64,000 nt of DNA from F22 sp963668535 (GCA_963668535.1 OY764867.1:1302001-1366000); one strand, 5' to 3'. Shown: positions 17,426-27,014, counted from the first letter of the stretch. A program made the numbers and translations. The notes: generated by a model from the letters alone, not told the origin.

Positions 17426-18952
17426 ATGAAGCAATTATATCCTTTTATGTTGGCAGGAACTGGGAGCGATGTTGGAAAGAGCGTCGTTGCGGCAGCATTT
17501 TGTCGCATCCTAAAACAGGATGGTTATACCCCAGCGCCATTTAAAGCTCAGAATATGGCTCTCAATTCATACGCTACTCCAGAAGGTTTTGAAATAGGTC
17601 GTGCACAAGCTGTACAAGCAGAAGCAGCGCAAGTGCCTTGTCATACAGATATGAATCCACTACTTTTAAAACCTACTGGTGATATGAAATCTCAAGTTGT
17701 GCTTCATGGGAAACCAATAGGAAATCGTTCTGCTAAAGAATACTATCGTAATGAAGGGCATGATTTTTTACGTGCCGAAGTGTATGCGGCTTTTGATAGA
17801 TTACAAGCGCGTTATCAACCCATAGTGATGGAAGGAGCAGGATCAATTAGTGAAATTAATCTTCGTCATCGTGATTTAGTCAATATGCCTATGGCTATTC
17901 ATGCAGGAGCTCATGTTATTTTGGTTGCTGATATTGATAGAGGAGGTGTGTTTGCTAGTTTATATGGTTCTGTGATGTTACTCACTCCAGAAGAAAGAAA
18001 GCACTTGAGTGGCATTATCATCAATAAATTCCGTGGAGATATCTCTTTGTTCCAATCTGGTATACAGAAAATAGAAGAGCTATGTGGTGTGTCTGTTTTA
18101 GGTGTGATTCCTTACTATCAAGGTATTGATATTGAGGCAGAAGATTCAGTTATATTAGATGAGAAAACAAAAACAGCTTCTCAAGATTCCAAAATCAATG
18201 TGGCGGTTGTTTTGCTTCGTCATATGGCCAATTTTACAGATTTCTCAGCGTTAGCCAATGATAATCGTGTGCACCAATACTATACTGATAAGCCAGAAGA
18301 ACTAGCAAAAGCAGATATTATTATTATTCCTGGTAGTAAGAATACTATTCATGATATGTCTTTACTGAGGAGCAAGGGATTAGCTTCTGAAGTTCTGAAG
18401 CAATACCATGCTGGAAAACAAGTTGTCGGGATATGCGGAGGATATCAAATGATGGGATGCACGATTGCCGATCCCATGCAACAGGAAGGAGATATTCCTA
18501 TGATTGACGGATTGGGTATTCTTCCCACAGATACTATTCTTCAAGGCGATAAGGTGACGAGACAAGTACAATTTGAATTTTCATTATCAACGAATAAATC
18601 TCAAAATTATTGCGCTGGTTATGAGATTCATCAAGGTGAAACCACTCGTAGAGATTTTAGTACTTCAGATTCAGTATCTTTCGAATGGTTGAACACTTTA
18701 TCTGATGGCTCAAAAGAAGGGCTTGGTATCCCACATCGTTGCATGGGAAGTTACATACATGGATTATTGGATAATACAGTAGTTATTGACTATTTATTGG
18801 CACCATATAGCAACTTGTTACAAGAAAACAATCTTCCCAAAGAAGATTATCAGACTTACAAATCACGACAATATGACGCACTTGCACAGCATGTGCGTAA
18901 CCATGTGGATATCGATAAACTCTATTCAATTATTTCAAATCCTGTAGATTAA
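17426..18952 (+). CDS. cobQ: Cobyric acid synthase
   Basis: CobQ (CbiP) amidates the b, d, e and g carboxylates of adenosylcobyrinic acid a,c-diamide using glutamine and ATP. The 508-residue protein has the N-terminal dethiobiotin-synthetase-like P-loop GTGSDVGKS, FKAQNMALNS, EGAGSISEINL and the C-terminal triad glutamine amidotransferase domain with Cys337 in GICGGYQMMG and the HGLLDN histidine region. The length is normal. It starts the plus-strand cobQ-cobD-cbiB run, with the next gene beginning 3 bp after its stop. Confidence 0.97.
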   Translation: MKQLYPFMLAGTGSDVGKSVVAAAFCRILKQDGYTPAPFKAQNMALNSYATPEGFEIGRAQAVQAEAAQVPCHTDMNPLLLKPTGDMKSQVVLHGKPIGNRSAKEYYRNEGHDFLRAEVYAAFDRLQARYQPIVMEGAGSISEINLRHRDLVNMPMAIHAGAHVILVADIDRGGVFASLYGSVMLLTPEERKHLSGIIINKFRGDISLFQSGIQKIEELCGVSVLGVIPYYQGIDIEAEDSVILDEKTKTASQDSKINVAVVLLRHMANFTDFSALANDNRVHQYYTDKPEELAKADIIIIPGSKNTIHDMSLLRSKGLASEVLKQYHAGKQVVGICGGYQMMGCTIADPMQQEGDIPMIDGLGILPTDTILQGDKVTRQVQFEFSLSTNKSQNYCAGYEIHQGETTRRDFSTSDSVSFEWLNTLSDGSKEGLGIPHRCMGSYIHGLLDNTVVIDYLLAPYSNLLQENNLPKEDYQTYKSRQYDALAQHVRNHVDIDKLYSIISNPVD

Positions 18953-18955
18953 GTT

Positions 18956-19963
18956 ATGATACAAGGACATGGCGATGACGCACATATGTATAATGTACCT
19001 ATAGTGAGTAACTTTAGTAGTAATGTACTTCAAACATTAAATTGTGATGGTTTAAAATCACATCTTATACAACATATTGAAGACATTCACCATTACCCAG
19101 AGCCTGGAGCCGATACATTGGCTAAAGCTTTAGCAGCCTATCACCACGTATTTCATAATAATGTGTTGATTACTAATGGAGCTACTCAAGCTATTTATAT
19201 GATAGCCCAAGCTTTTGCTTTTAGACATTCAGCGATATTGGCTCCTACATTTAGCGAATATCAAGATAGTTGTCAAGCACATAAGCATAAGCTTAAAATG
19301 TTTTACAGTATAGATGCGATTCCTGTAGAAAGTGAAATTGTTTGGATATGCAACCCGAATAATCCAACAGGAACTGTTTACGAAAAAGAAGTATTGCTAG
19401 ACTGTATCAAAAAATATTCTGATAAAATCTTTGTAATAGATCAATCTTATGCTGATTTTACATTAAAAAACACTATATTAGATGACGAAGCTATTACATT
19501 GCCCAATGTTATTATACTGCATTCGATGACTAAACGAAGTCTTATTGCTGGATTGCGTTTGGGGTATATGATTTGTCATGAAAACCTTATAAAATTAATG
19601 CATCCATATAGACAACCATGGAGTGTAAATGCTATGGCGATTACTGCAGGATTGTATCTTCTTGAACATCCAATAGAATTGGATTTGACTGATTATTTAG
19701 AAGAAACGAATCGATTGCGACAAGCTTTGATGGACACAAAATGTATAGAAGTGTGGCCAACAGATACCCATTATATGTTATGTCGATTGCGTTTCGGTCA
19801 AGCAGCTAGCTTGAAAGAATTCTTAGCTCAAAATCATGGGATATTGATTCGTGACGCAAGTAATTTTAATGGCTTAGATAATGCCTACTTTAGAGTGTGT
19901 ACACAGACTAAAGAAGAAAATAATCACTTATTGGAAGCAATTATGCATTATTTGAGTGTTTAG
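18956..19963 (+). CDS. cobD: PLP-dependent aminotransferase, threonine-phosphate decarboxylase type
   Basis: This fold-type I PLP enzyme of 335 residues has CNPNNPTGTV, DQSYADFT and the Schiff-base lysine in HSMTKRSLIAGLRLGY. It resembles histidinol-phosphate aminotransferases and the cobalamin enzyme CobD, which decarboxylates L-threonine-O-3-phosphate to the aminopropanol linker. Position between cobQ and cbiB strongly favours CobD, since the three act in sequence. The N-terminus is short of the G-x-N segment seen in longer CobD proteins, but HGDDAHMYNVPIVSNFSSNV matches the expected start. Histidinol-phosphate aminotransferase remains a less likely alternative. Confidence 0.85.
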   Translation: MIQGHGDDAHMYNVPIVSNFSSNVLQTLNCDGLKSHLIQHIEDIHHYPEPGADTLAKALAAYHHVFHNNVLITNGATQAIYMIAQAFAFRHSAILAPTFSEYQDSCQAHKHKLKMFYSIDAIPVESEIVWICNPNNPTGTVYEKEVLLDCIKKYSDKIFVIDQSYADFTLKNTILDDEAITLPNVIILHSMTKRSLIAGLRLGYMICHENLIKLMHPYRQPWSVNAMAITAGLYLLEHPIELDLTDYLEETNRLRQALMDTKCIEVWPTDTHYMLCRLRFGQAASLKEFLAQNHGILIRDASNFNGLDNAYFRVCTQTKEENNHLLEAIMHYLSV

Positions 19964-20024
19964 GCCATATACAAAGAATATTATTTTAGTACATGGAGAA
20001 CGATATACCTTCGTGTAAAACGAT

Positions 20025-21116
20025 ATGTTAGAAAAAGAAATAATTATGGACATCTCTTTTAGTATACTTGCCATATTTGTGTTGTTATTTGCTTGGATTC
20101 TCGACCTCTTTTTGGGGGATCCAACATGGATGCCACACCCTATTGTTGCCTTTGGAAAAATAATCAGTTTTGGTGAAAAAAGATTGAACAAAGGAAATAA
20201 CCGTTTGACAAGAGGAGCTATCTTGACTATTGTTTTAGTAGCTGGTTTGTTTGTATTAACGAGTTTATTGCTTTATGCTTTACCTGCCTATTTGATTCAT
20301 GTTGCAGATGTTTCTGAAGAAATAAAATATGCCGCTATAGTTATCCAATTTGTTTTATCTATATATTTTGTATTTAGTTGTTTAGCTGGAAAAACATTGC
20401 GTAAAGAAGTGCGTCTTGTTTTTGAAGCTCTCAATGATTCTTTATCGAAAGGTCGAAAACAAGTAGCAAGAATTGTAGGTAGAGATACCGCAGAATTATC
20501 AAGTCATGAAGTTGCAGCAGCTGCTTTAGAAACACTTGCTGAAAATTTAAGTGATGGGATTATTGCTCCATTATTTTGGTGGATATTGTTAGGGATTCCT
20601 GGTATGATGGCCTACAAAATGATTAATACTTTAGATTCTATGATAGGATATCGCACACCCCGTTATGCTCAATTTGGTTCCTTTGCCGCCCAATTGGACG
20701 ATGTGGTCAATTATATCCCTGCTCGAATAACTGCTTATTTGATATTGCTCATAGGTTGGGTACACAGCAAATACACCATACATTTATCAAAAGGAGAGAA
20801 TGAAGACAATTCTGTTAGATTTACTTGGAAAACAGGAAAAAGAATTGTATCTACCTATGGTAAAGCCCATTTAAGTCCCAATTCTGGTTATCCAGAATCA
20901 GCTCTTGCTGCCGTTCTAAATTGTCAATTTGGAGGTCCACATCCTTATTTTGGCCAAGTTGTGGTTAAACCATATATAGGAGAGCATAAACGTCCTTTTA
21001 CTATCCAAGATATGCGTTTAGCTGTACGAATTAATTTGTGGGTAGAAGTGGTAGCAATAGGTGTATTGTTACTCCTACAAAGTCTGCTTGCTTTGGGTAT
21101 ATTATCTCTATTATAA
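20025..21116 (+). CDS. cbiB: Adenosylcobinamide-phosphate synthase
   Basis: CbiB joins aminopropanol phosphate to adenosylcobyric acid at the inner membrane. The 363-residue polytopic protein begins with the family motif LDLFLGDPTWMPHPIVAFG and contains GRDTAELSSHEVAAAALETLAE split over residues 145-170, the NLSDGIIAPLFW segment and PNSGYPESALAAVL. The ATG at 20025 gives seven residues before a second in-frame ATG (20046); either may be used. A 61-bp gap follows cobD. Together with CobD and CobQ it forms the aminopropanol-arm module. Confidence 0.96.
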   Translation: MLEKEIIMDISFSILAIFVLLFAWILDLFLGDPTWMPHPIVAFGKIISFGEKRLNKGNNRLTRGAILTIVLVAGLFVLTSLLLYALPAYLIHVADVSEEIKYAAIVIQFVLSIYFVFSCLAGKTLRKEVRLVFEALNDSLSKGRKQVARIVGRDTAELSSHEVAAAALETLAENLSDGIIAPLFWWILLGIPGMMAYKMINTLDSMIGYRTPRYAQFGSFAAQLDDVVNYIPARITAYLILLIGWVHSKYTIHLSKGENEDNSVRFTWKTGKRIVSTYGKAHLSPNSGYPESALAAVLNCQFGGPHPYFGQVVVKPYIGEHKRPFTIQDMRLAVRINLWVEVVAIGVLLLLQSLLALGILSLL

Positions 21117-21207
21117 GTGTTTTTCTCTTTATACCTATTCATCACATTGCTTTATTGCGAGAAAGCATAAGGGTTTAACTATAACTTACAAGACAAAACC
21201 TAAATTT

Positions 21208-21240
21208 TTTTGCGTATATAAGATAATAATTCTACCTTTG
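21208..21240 (+). promoter_or_regulatory. Promoter of the first cobalamin riboswitch transcript
   Basis: TTTTG at 21208-21212, a 20-bp spacer and TACCTTTG at 21233-21240 form a consensus Bacteroidetes promoter immediately before the riboswitch aptamer. Confidence 0.75.
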
Positions 21241-21245
21241 CAACG

Positions 21246-21445
21246 CATTTTTGGTGATAATCTCTGTACCTATGAGATTATTTAAGGGAATTGGGTGTAA
21301 ATCCCAAACTGTGCCTGCAGCTGTAATCCCCTTTCAAAAGTGAGACTGATATTCTTATTGCCACTGTCTGTTGGTCAATGCCAACATGTATGAGATGGGA
21401 AGGCGTCAGTTCTCGGGGAAAGTCAGAAGACCTGCCAAGTTATGC
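21246..21445 (+). promoter_or_regulatory. Cobalamin riboswitch 1
   Basis: The leader contains the cobalamin aptamer elements in order: GGGTGTAAATCCC (about 21293-21304), ACTGTGCCTGCAGCTGTAA (21308-21326), GCCACTGT (21360-21367), GGGAAGGCG (21397-21405) and the B12 box AGTCAGAAGACCTGCC (21421-21436). A stem TATGCT/AGCATA at about 21459-21478 could belong to the expression platform. It would repress the downstream TonB receptor and CbiK-like lipoprotein when adenosylcobalamin is plentiful. Confidence 0.93.
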
Positions 21446-21511
21446 ACAAATAATGAAGTATGCTCAGGTTTAAGCATATCATAATGACTTATTATTTTAC
21501 TCGATTTTTTG

Positions 21512-23572
21512 ATGAAAGCAATCAAATGGACGCTTTCTATCCTGCTATATGTGGCTGGGATAGGGCAAGTTTGCGCACAAAAACAAATCAATCTTGACGA
21601 GATTGTAGTTACTGGTACTGGTACGGCTCACAACTATAAAACAGCCCCTGTACAAACTCAAGTCGTAAAGGGAGATGTATTAAAAGATTTTGGTGGCAAA
21701 GGTTTGACTGAAGTATTAGGTACTTTAATACCTAGTTTTAGTTTTAATGAAGGAGATATGGGCACAGGTATGCAACTTGATGGCCTAGGTAATAGCTATA
21801 TCCTAATTTTAGTGGATGGCAAACGTCTTCATGGTGAGATGGGAGGCGAAAACGATCTCTCTTCTATAGCTGTAGATGACATCAGTCGCATTGAAATTGT
21901 AAAGGGAGCTTCTTCGTCTTTGTATGGCTCAGATGCTATTGCTGGCGTTGTCAATATTATTACTAAAAAGTCAATGTATGATGTCCATTTTAGTAATCAC
22001 AGCCGCATAGGCTCTTATGGAGATATCAAACAGCTAAACGTTTTAAATCTAGCTCGTAATCAATGGGGAAGTACCACAAAATTTCAATATGGCCATTCAG
22101 ATGGTTGGCAAAATTCTACTCAATATCTTAAGAAGACAACTATTATTGATAATAGCGTAACCAAGACCTCCAATAGATATTCTAATTTGAAGATAGAACA
22201 AGGAGTTAGTTATCGTCCTATGGATGCGTTGACACTAAAGGCTACAGGTAGTTATTATCAAAAAGAAATATACCGTCCTTGTGGTGAGCCCAATTACAAC
22301 ACATATAATTTAAAATATAAATCGTATGCTGCTTCTTTAGACGGTACGTATAAATTACCTCATCGTGATAAAATAACTGCATCGGTACAATTTAATCAAA
22401 GGGATTACTACCACGATTATACTCGACACACCATTGAAGAATATTGGGTCACAGACGAAGTCGGTGAGATGAAACCAATACATCCAGAATATGTATCTGG
22501 AGACGAGATCCTACAAAATACACAAAAAAGAATCTTGGCAGAAGGGAAAGCTATTCTCCATCTTGGTGAAAGTCACATACTAAACACAGGATTAGAATAT
22601 AGATTGGATTATCTAAAAGCCCCTTATAATGTGCAGGGTGATCATGCAACAGCTTATATTCTGTCAGCTTATGCACAAGATGAATGGACGATATTCAAAG
22701 GGATGAATGCTACTTTTGGTTTGCGTGCAAATACACACAAAGAGTTTGGATTCAATTTAAATCCTAAGGCCAGTCTACGCTATCATATCGGTTCTTGGAA
22801 TATACGAGCTACTTATGCAGAAGGTTTTAAAGCACCCACATTGAAGCAAATGTATTATCAGTATGAGCGTGACATGATGGGTAAATTGACTAGGTATTTA
22901 GGAAGTGCCAATTTAGATCCACAAACTTCTCGATATATAAGTGCAGGCATTGAATATCAACCAAGTGTGTATAGTTTTAGTTTGACAGGCTATATAAACA
23001 CAGTCAATGATATGATCGAATTGGTCGAGATACCTGTTTCTGTCCGTGATGCAGCACACGGCATAGAACGTACTATGAATTATCAAAACATAGAAGATGC
23101 CGAGAGCAAAGGAGTAGATATGCTGGCTAGTGTCCACTGGAAATATGGTTGGAGTGCTGGTGTTGGGTATAGTTTTGTGTATGCAGATGGGCATCAATTG
23201 AATGATGATGGAGAAGTTGAACATATCATGCTCGACGGTACGTCCAAACATCACGGTAATGCGCATGTGCGCTGGCGTCACTCTTGGAATGATTATACAT
23301 TAGGGGTCGGTTTTTTCGCTAAAAGCCAAAGTAAGCGCTATTACCGTTATTATGGAGACACTCATGGATTTACTTTATTGCGTTTATCTACAAGTCATAA
23401 GTTAGTACGGCATCATGGGTTTACATATGAAGCACAAGCGGGCATAGACAACTTGCTAGACTATAAGGTTACCAAGCCTTATGGTACCAATTACGGCACC
23501 AAGACACCAGGACGTACTTATTACGTATCTTTGATCGTTAGTTTTTCTCGAGATAACGACAGAAAACGATAA
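21512..23572 (+). CDS. TonB-dependent outer-membrane receptor, BtuB-like (copy 1)
   Basis: This 686-residue receptor has a signal peptide ending near VCAQ, a TonB-box-like NLDEIVVTGTG, a plug domain containing LDGLGNSYILILVDGKR and GASSSLYGSDAIAGVVNIIT, and a beta-barrel ending in the aromatic-rich YYVSLIVSFS. Position directly behind a cobalamin riboswitch makes uptake of cobalamin, cobinamide or a corrinoid/cobalt chelate the best guess. It shares length and plug sequence style with the second receptor at 49763-51823, so they are probably paralogues. Its partner appears to be the CbiK-like lipoprotein 38 bp downstream. A TTG at 21509 precedes the ATG chosen here. Confidence 0.93.
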   Translation: MKAIKWTLSILLYVAGIGQVCAQKQINLDEIVVTGTGTAHNYKTAPVQTQVVKGDVLKDFGGKGLTEVLGTLIPSFSFNEGDMGTGMQLDGLGNSYILILVDGKRLHGEMGGENDLSSIAVDDISRIEIVKGASSSLYGSDAIAGVVNIITKKSMYDVHFSNHSRIGSYGDIKQLNVLNLARNQWGSTTKFQYGHSDGWQNSTQYLKKTTIIDNSVTKTSNRYSNLKIEQGVSYRPMDALTLKATGSYYQKEIYRPCGEPNYNTYNLKYKSYAASLDGTYKLPHRDKITASVQFNQRDYYHDYTRHTIEEYWVTDEVGEMKPIHPEYVSGDEILQNTQKRILAEGKAILHLGESHILNTGLEYRLDYLKAPYNVQGDHATAYILSAYAQDEWTIFKGMNATFGLRANTHKEFGFNLNPKASLRYHIGSWNIRATYAEGFKAPTLKQMYYQYERDMMGKLTRYLGSANLDPQTSRYISAGIEYQPSVYSFSLTGYINTVNDMIELVEIPVSVRDAAHGIERTMNYQNIEDAESKGVDMLASVHWKYGWSAGVGYSFVYADGHQLNDDGEVEHIMLDGTSKHHGNAHVRWRHSWNDYTLGVGFFAKSQSKRYYRYYGDTHGFTLLRLSTSHKLVRHHGFTYEAQAGIDNLLDYKVTKPYGTNYGTKTPGRTYYVSLIVSFSRDNDRKR

Positions 23573-23610
23573 TATATAATTCATTAATACTAATATTTCA
23601 ATAAAAAGAC

Positions 23611-24633
23611 ATGAAAAAGAGTTCTTTTTTTTTGAGTGTGATGCTTTTTGCATCAACAACTCTAGTCGGTTTTAGCGCTTGTTCCAGCGATGATGATTCA
23701 AAAGGTACAAAAGATTACAATGGTGTTGTGGTTGATAAGACAAAAGACACAGCCATGTTGTTGGTTACATTTGGTAGCACATACGATGCTCCACATGCTA
23801 CCTATGACAAGATGAAAGCACAATTTGCAGAAGCTTTTCCTAATGTGGATCAGTATTTTTCTTTTACCTCAACAACTTGTATTACTCGTTGGGCACAAAA
23901 GAAAGGTGAATGGTTTGCTACACCAGATAAATGGTTAGAAAAACTAGGTGAAGCTGGGTACAAAAAGATAGAGATACAATCTCTTCACGTCATACCTGGC
24001 GAAGAGTTTGCTTTGCTTCGTGATTATTACGTGAAAAGTTTTGAAAAAGCATATCCTGATGTTGAGGTTGTTCTTGGAAAGCCACTTTTGAGTGACATTG
24101 GTGAGGGTACAAATTTTGGTCAAGATGTTGTGGAATTGGGAAATATCCTATTGGACGATTATCACACTCAATTAGAAGCAGGTCAAACGGTTGTATTTAT
24201 GGGGCATGGTAACCCAGAGGACAGCTATAGCTATGCTAATCGTAGCTACCATATGATTGAAGATTATTTGAAAACAAAGAGCAACAATGTCTTTGTTGGT
24301 ACAGTAGATTGCGAAAATATGTTGTACCCTTATGTACAAGCAGAGTTGGATGCAAGATATAATCAAACTCGCATAATAGAAGTTTCTTCACAAACCGTGA
24401 ACTTGGCTCCACTAATGTCTATTGCAGGCGACCATGCTAATAACGATATGGCAGGTGACGAAGATCCTAATGAAGGTGCTTCAGACCAAAGTTGGAAAGT
24501 CATGTTGAATGCCACAGGTTTTTACAAAGTTGAAGCAAGCAACTGTTACCTTAAAGGTTTAGGTGATTATCCAGCTGTTGTCAATATGTGGATTCGTCAC
24601 ATGAAAGAAGCTATTGCTGGAGATAAAAAATAA
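23611..24633 (+). CDS. CbiK-like cobaltochelatase lipoprotein, likely surface exposed
   Basis: The 340-residue protein has a lipoprotein signal with Cys24 in GFSACSSDDD. The acidic residues right after the Cys resemble the Bacteroidetes surface-export signal. The mature part is a CbiK-type type II chelatase: SLHVIPGEEF (His126), FMGHGNP (His199) and LMSIAGDHANNDMAGDE (His275). The position expected to read GTVEG in CbiK reads GTVDCEN here, so one metal ligand may be altered. Porphyromonas gingivalis IhtB/FetB is a known CbiK-like outer-membrane haem-binding lipoprotein partnered with a TonB receptor. Here the pair is under a cobalamin riboswitch, pointing to cobalt or corrinoids. A terminator follows. 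Confidence 0.9.
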   Translation: MKKSSFFLSVMLFASTTLVGFSACSSDDDSKGTKDYNGVVVDKTKDTAMLLVTFGSTYDAPHATYDKMKAQFAEAFPNVDQYFSFTSTTCITRWAQKKGEWFATPDKWLEKLGEAGYKKIEIQSLHVIPGEEFALLRDYYVKSFEKAYPDVEVVLGKPLLSDIGEGTNFGQDVVELGNILLDDYHTQLEAGQTVVFMGHGNPEDSYSYANRSYHMIEDYLKTKSNNVFVGTVDCENMLYPYVQAELDARYNQTRIIEVSSQTVNLAPLMSIAGDHANNDMAGDEDPNEGASDQSWKVMLNATGFYKVEASNCYLKGLGDYPAVVNMWIRHMKEAIAGDKK

Positions 24634-24686
24634 AATATCTCTACTGAAAAATAACACTCTTCTCTCTATTTAAGGTTTTGATTGAT

Positions 24687-24730
24687 AAGTGCATCTGATG
24701 GTTTAATACTTCAGATGCACTTTGTTTTTG
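24687..24730 (+). terminator. Terminator of the receptor/chelatase operon
   Basis: A 12-bp stem AAGTGCATCTGA/TCAGATGCACTT with a 12-nt loop is followed by TGTTTTTG. It ends the riboswitch-controlled operon. Confidence 0.88.
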
Positions 24731-24922
24731 TACCCTATTGACGCGTTATAACTCAACAGAGAGATCTAATCAATACTTTAATTTTCTTCACCAGAATATT
24801 TCCTTATCACTTGACAAACAGTACATATGGGCTTGTGTGCATCTTAATTGTATCTAAACTACTTTGATAGATAGCTCCTTTTGTCTACATTTACACCTTC
24901 TATAAATCTAAAAGAAAAACAT

Positions 24923-26332
24923 ATGAATAGAAAAATTTTCAAGACAGGTCTATATACGTTAATCTTGACATTCCTTTTTTGTGGATGTGTACATGGGGAC
25001 AACAATTCGTCCAATGAGGATACATCTAGTGAAGCCAATATACACACCAGTAAAGCGCCCCTATATTGGAGTGTGTATGAGTATTGTTGGGAACAGAATA
25101 AGCAAGGCGTGTCCAATGAAGATATGGATATCAGTGAAGAAGAATGGGATAAAATTATCGATTGGGTAGCCCGTGATTTAAAACCTTATGGCTATGACAT
25201 GATATGTACCGATGGATTTATTCCGATGTTAGTTCGTGGTAAATCAGGATATATGACTCATTATGGCAGTATGTCTCTAGAAACGTTGGTTGCTAAGTGT
25301 AAAGCAAAGGGTCTGAAAGTAGGCGTCTACGACAATCCTATATGGATTCATGGAGCAGATAACACACTGGTTGCAGGTACCGATGTCACCTTTGGCGATT
25401 TGAAATACAAGCCCGAAGACAATGTACTGCATTCAGATAAGAATGACACTTGGTTTAGTTGGGTCGTTGCTTCTCATAAAGGAGCCCAAGAATATATTGA
25501 TGGCTTTTTTAAGCATTACTCAGGAATGGGTATACAATATATACGCATGGATTTTCTTAGTTGGTATGAAAATGGTCAAGATAGAGGAATGGGCATTGTT
25601 GGGCGTGGATATGGACGAGATACATATGGATTGGCTTTGAAATATATTTGTGAATCAGCTCAAAAATATGGAGTATTCACATCCTTGGTGATGCCCCACC
25701 TTTTTGACAAAGCTTCTCTAGAAAAGAAATATGGAAACATGATACGTATTGTGGCCGATACTGGAGATGGTGGATGGGGACAATTTTCAGATAACGAACG
25801 AGGAAAGATGTATAGTTCATGGCCCAATAGCATGAATATGTTTGATGGTTTTATACATTGGTCGCAAGTGACTGGACGCAACAGTGTCATTGCGGATGGC
25901 GATTTTATCCGCTTAAACACATTCTCCACAGATGAAGAAAAGGAATCTGTTATTTCCTTGCAATTGCTTGCAGGTGGTCCTGTAACAGTTGCCGATCAAT
26001 ACAATACTATTGGAGATAATATTCGTTTCTATCAAAATGAAGAGTTGCTGGCCTTAAATAAAGATAAGTTTGTTGGCAAGCCTCTTTCTACTAGTTTGCT
26101 TGACGATAAAAATCAGATCTGGTATGGACAAATGTCAAATGGTGATTGGATTGTTGGTTTGTTTAACAGAGAAAACACAACGCAGCTTCGTGCTGTTACA
26201 TTTGCCGATTTAGGGATTACAGGTCAATGGAAAGTGCGTGACTTGTGGAAACATGCAGACGAAGGTGTGAGTAGTCAATTGGAAGTACAATTACAAGCTC
26301 ATGCATGCAAAATCGTGCGATTAACTCCATAA
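24923..26332 (+). CDS. Secreted glycoside hydrolase, GH27/GH36 (melibiase)-like lipoprotein
   Basis: This protein of 469 residues has a lipoprotein signal (Cys in FLFCGCVHGD). A TIM-barrel glycosidase domain follows, with LYWSVYEYCWEQ, YGYDMICTDGF, GLKVGVYDNPIWIH and the probable nucleophile region IQYIRMDFLSWYE. RIVADTGDGGWG may hold the acid/base residue, and a C-terminal beta domain ends in ACKIVRLTP. The arrangement is that of clan GH-D alpha-galactosidases, but the substrate is uncertain; related enzymes act on alpha-galactosides or isomalto-oligosaccharides. The ATG at 24923 is preferred over an upstream TTG because it opens the signal peptide. No perfect promoter was found upstream. 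Confidence 0.75.
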   Translation: MNRKIFKTGLYTLILTFLFCGCVHGDNNSSNEDTSSEANIHTSKAPLYWSVYEYCWEQNKQGVSNEDMDISEEEWDKIIDWVARDLKPYGYDMICTDGFIPMLVRGKSGYMTHYGSMSLETLVAKCKAKGLKVGVYDNPIWIHGADNTLVAGTDVTFGDLKYKPEDNVLHSDKNDTWFSWVVASHKGAQEYIDGFFKHYSGMGIQYIRMDFLSWYENGQDRGMGIVGRGYGRDTYGLALKYICESAQKYGVFTSLVMPHLFDKASLEKKYGNMIRIVADTGDGGWGQFSDNERGKMYSSWPNSMNMFDGFIHWSQVTGRNSVIADGDFIRLNTFSTDEEKESVISLQLLAGGPVTVADQYNTIGDNIRFYQNEELLALNKDKFVGKPLSTSLLDDKNQIWYGQMSNGDWIVGLFNRENTTQLRAVTFADLGITGQWKVRDLWKHADEGVSSQLEVQLQAHACKIVRLTP

Positions 26333-26359
26333 CATCTTTCCTATTAGCGCAAGTTTTTG

Positions 26360-26367
26360 TACCTTTG
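26360..26367 (+). promoter_or_regulatory. Promoter of the uracil-DNA glycosylase gene
   Basis: TACCTTTG matches the -7 consensus and lies 31 bp before the ATG at 26399. It shows that the upstream TTG-initiated extension of the reading frame is not the real start. Confidence 0.55.
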
Positions 26368-26398
26368 GCTATTCTTGTATAATAAGATTATAGCCATC

Positions 26399-26983
26399 AT
26401 GGAAGAAATGGAGATCCTCCGTCAAGAGGTTGAAAACTGTCAAAAATGTCCCTTAAGTATCACTCGCAACCATGCTGTGTTTGGAGATGGCAATCCACAC
26501 GCACATATTATGATTATTGCCGAAGGTCCAGGCTATCACGAAGATATGCAAGGACACACTTTTGTGGGACCATCAGGGCAAATGCTTGATAAAATTTTAG
26601 AAGCCTGTGGTTTTCGTAGAGATGAGCATATCTTTATATCCAATATTGTGCGTTGTCGTCCTCCACAAAATAGAGCCCCCAAACCAGAGGAGCGAGAAGC
26701 TTGTTTACCTTATTTGATGAGGCAAATCGAACTCGTTGATCCACAAATTATTATTTTATTAGGTGCTACCGCTTTGAAAGGTTTAATTCATCCAGATGCC
26801 CGTATCACACAAATGAGGGGGCAGTGGATTCACTGGAATGGTCGACTAGTGATGCCTACCTATCACCCATCTGCTTTGTTGCGCAATCCCAATATGAAAC
26901 GTCCTGTATGGGAGGATATGAAACTTGTCGTCGCTAAATACAGGGAATTGGTTGATGCTGATCACTATTCGGCACATTGCTAG
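26399..26983 (+). CDS. Family 4-type uracil-DNA glycosylase
   Basis: This iron-sulfur uracil-DNA glycosylase of 194 residues would excise uracil from DNA. Cluster cysteines are visible in NCQKCPLS (Cys14, Cys17), in VRCRPP and in EACLPYL. The active-site motif is AEGPGYHED (family form GEAPG..ED) and the C-terminal motif is TYHPSALLR. Length and motifs fit family 4 or a close relative. It sits alone between two glycoside hydrolase genes with its own promoter, so its location gives no functional link. Confidence 0.9.
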   Translation: MEEMEILRQEVENCQKCPLSITRNHAVFGDGNPHAHIMIIAEGPGYHEDMQGHTFVGPSGQMLDKILEACGFRRDEHIFISNIVRCRPPQNRAPKPEEREACLPYLMRQIELVDPQIIILLGATALKGLIHPDARITQMRGQWIHWNGRLVMPTYHPSALLRNPNMKRPVWEDMKLVVAKYRELVDADHYSAHC

Positions 26984-27014
26984 AAAACAACATGTGCATA
27001 AACCTGCCTTTTCG

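Noticed and set aside
24634..24740. Third copy of the small RNA family
   Set aside because: It has TTTAAGGTTTT and a strong hairpin but no TAnnTTTG promoter, and the hairpin serves as the terminator of the receptor/chelatase operon.
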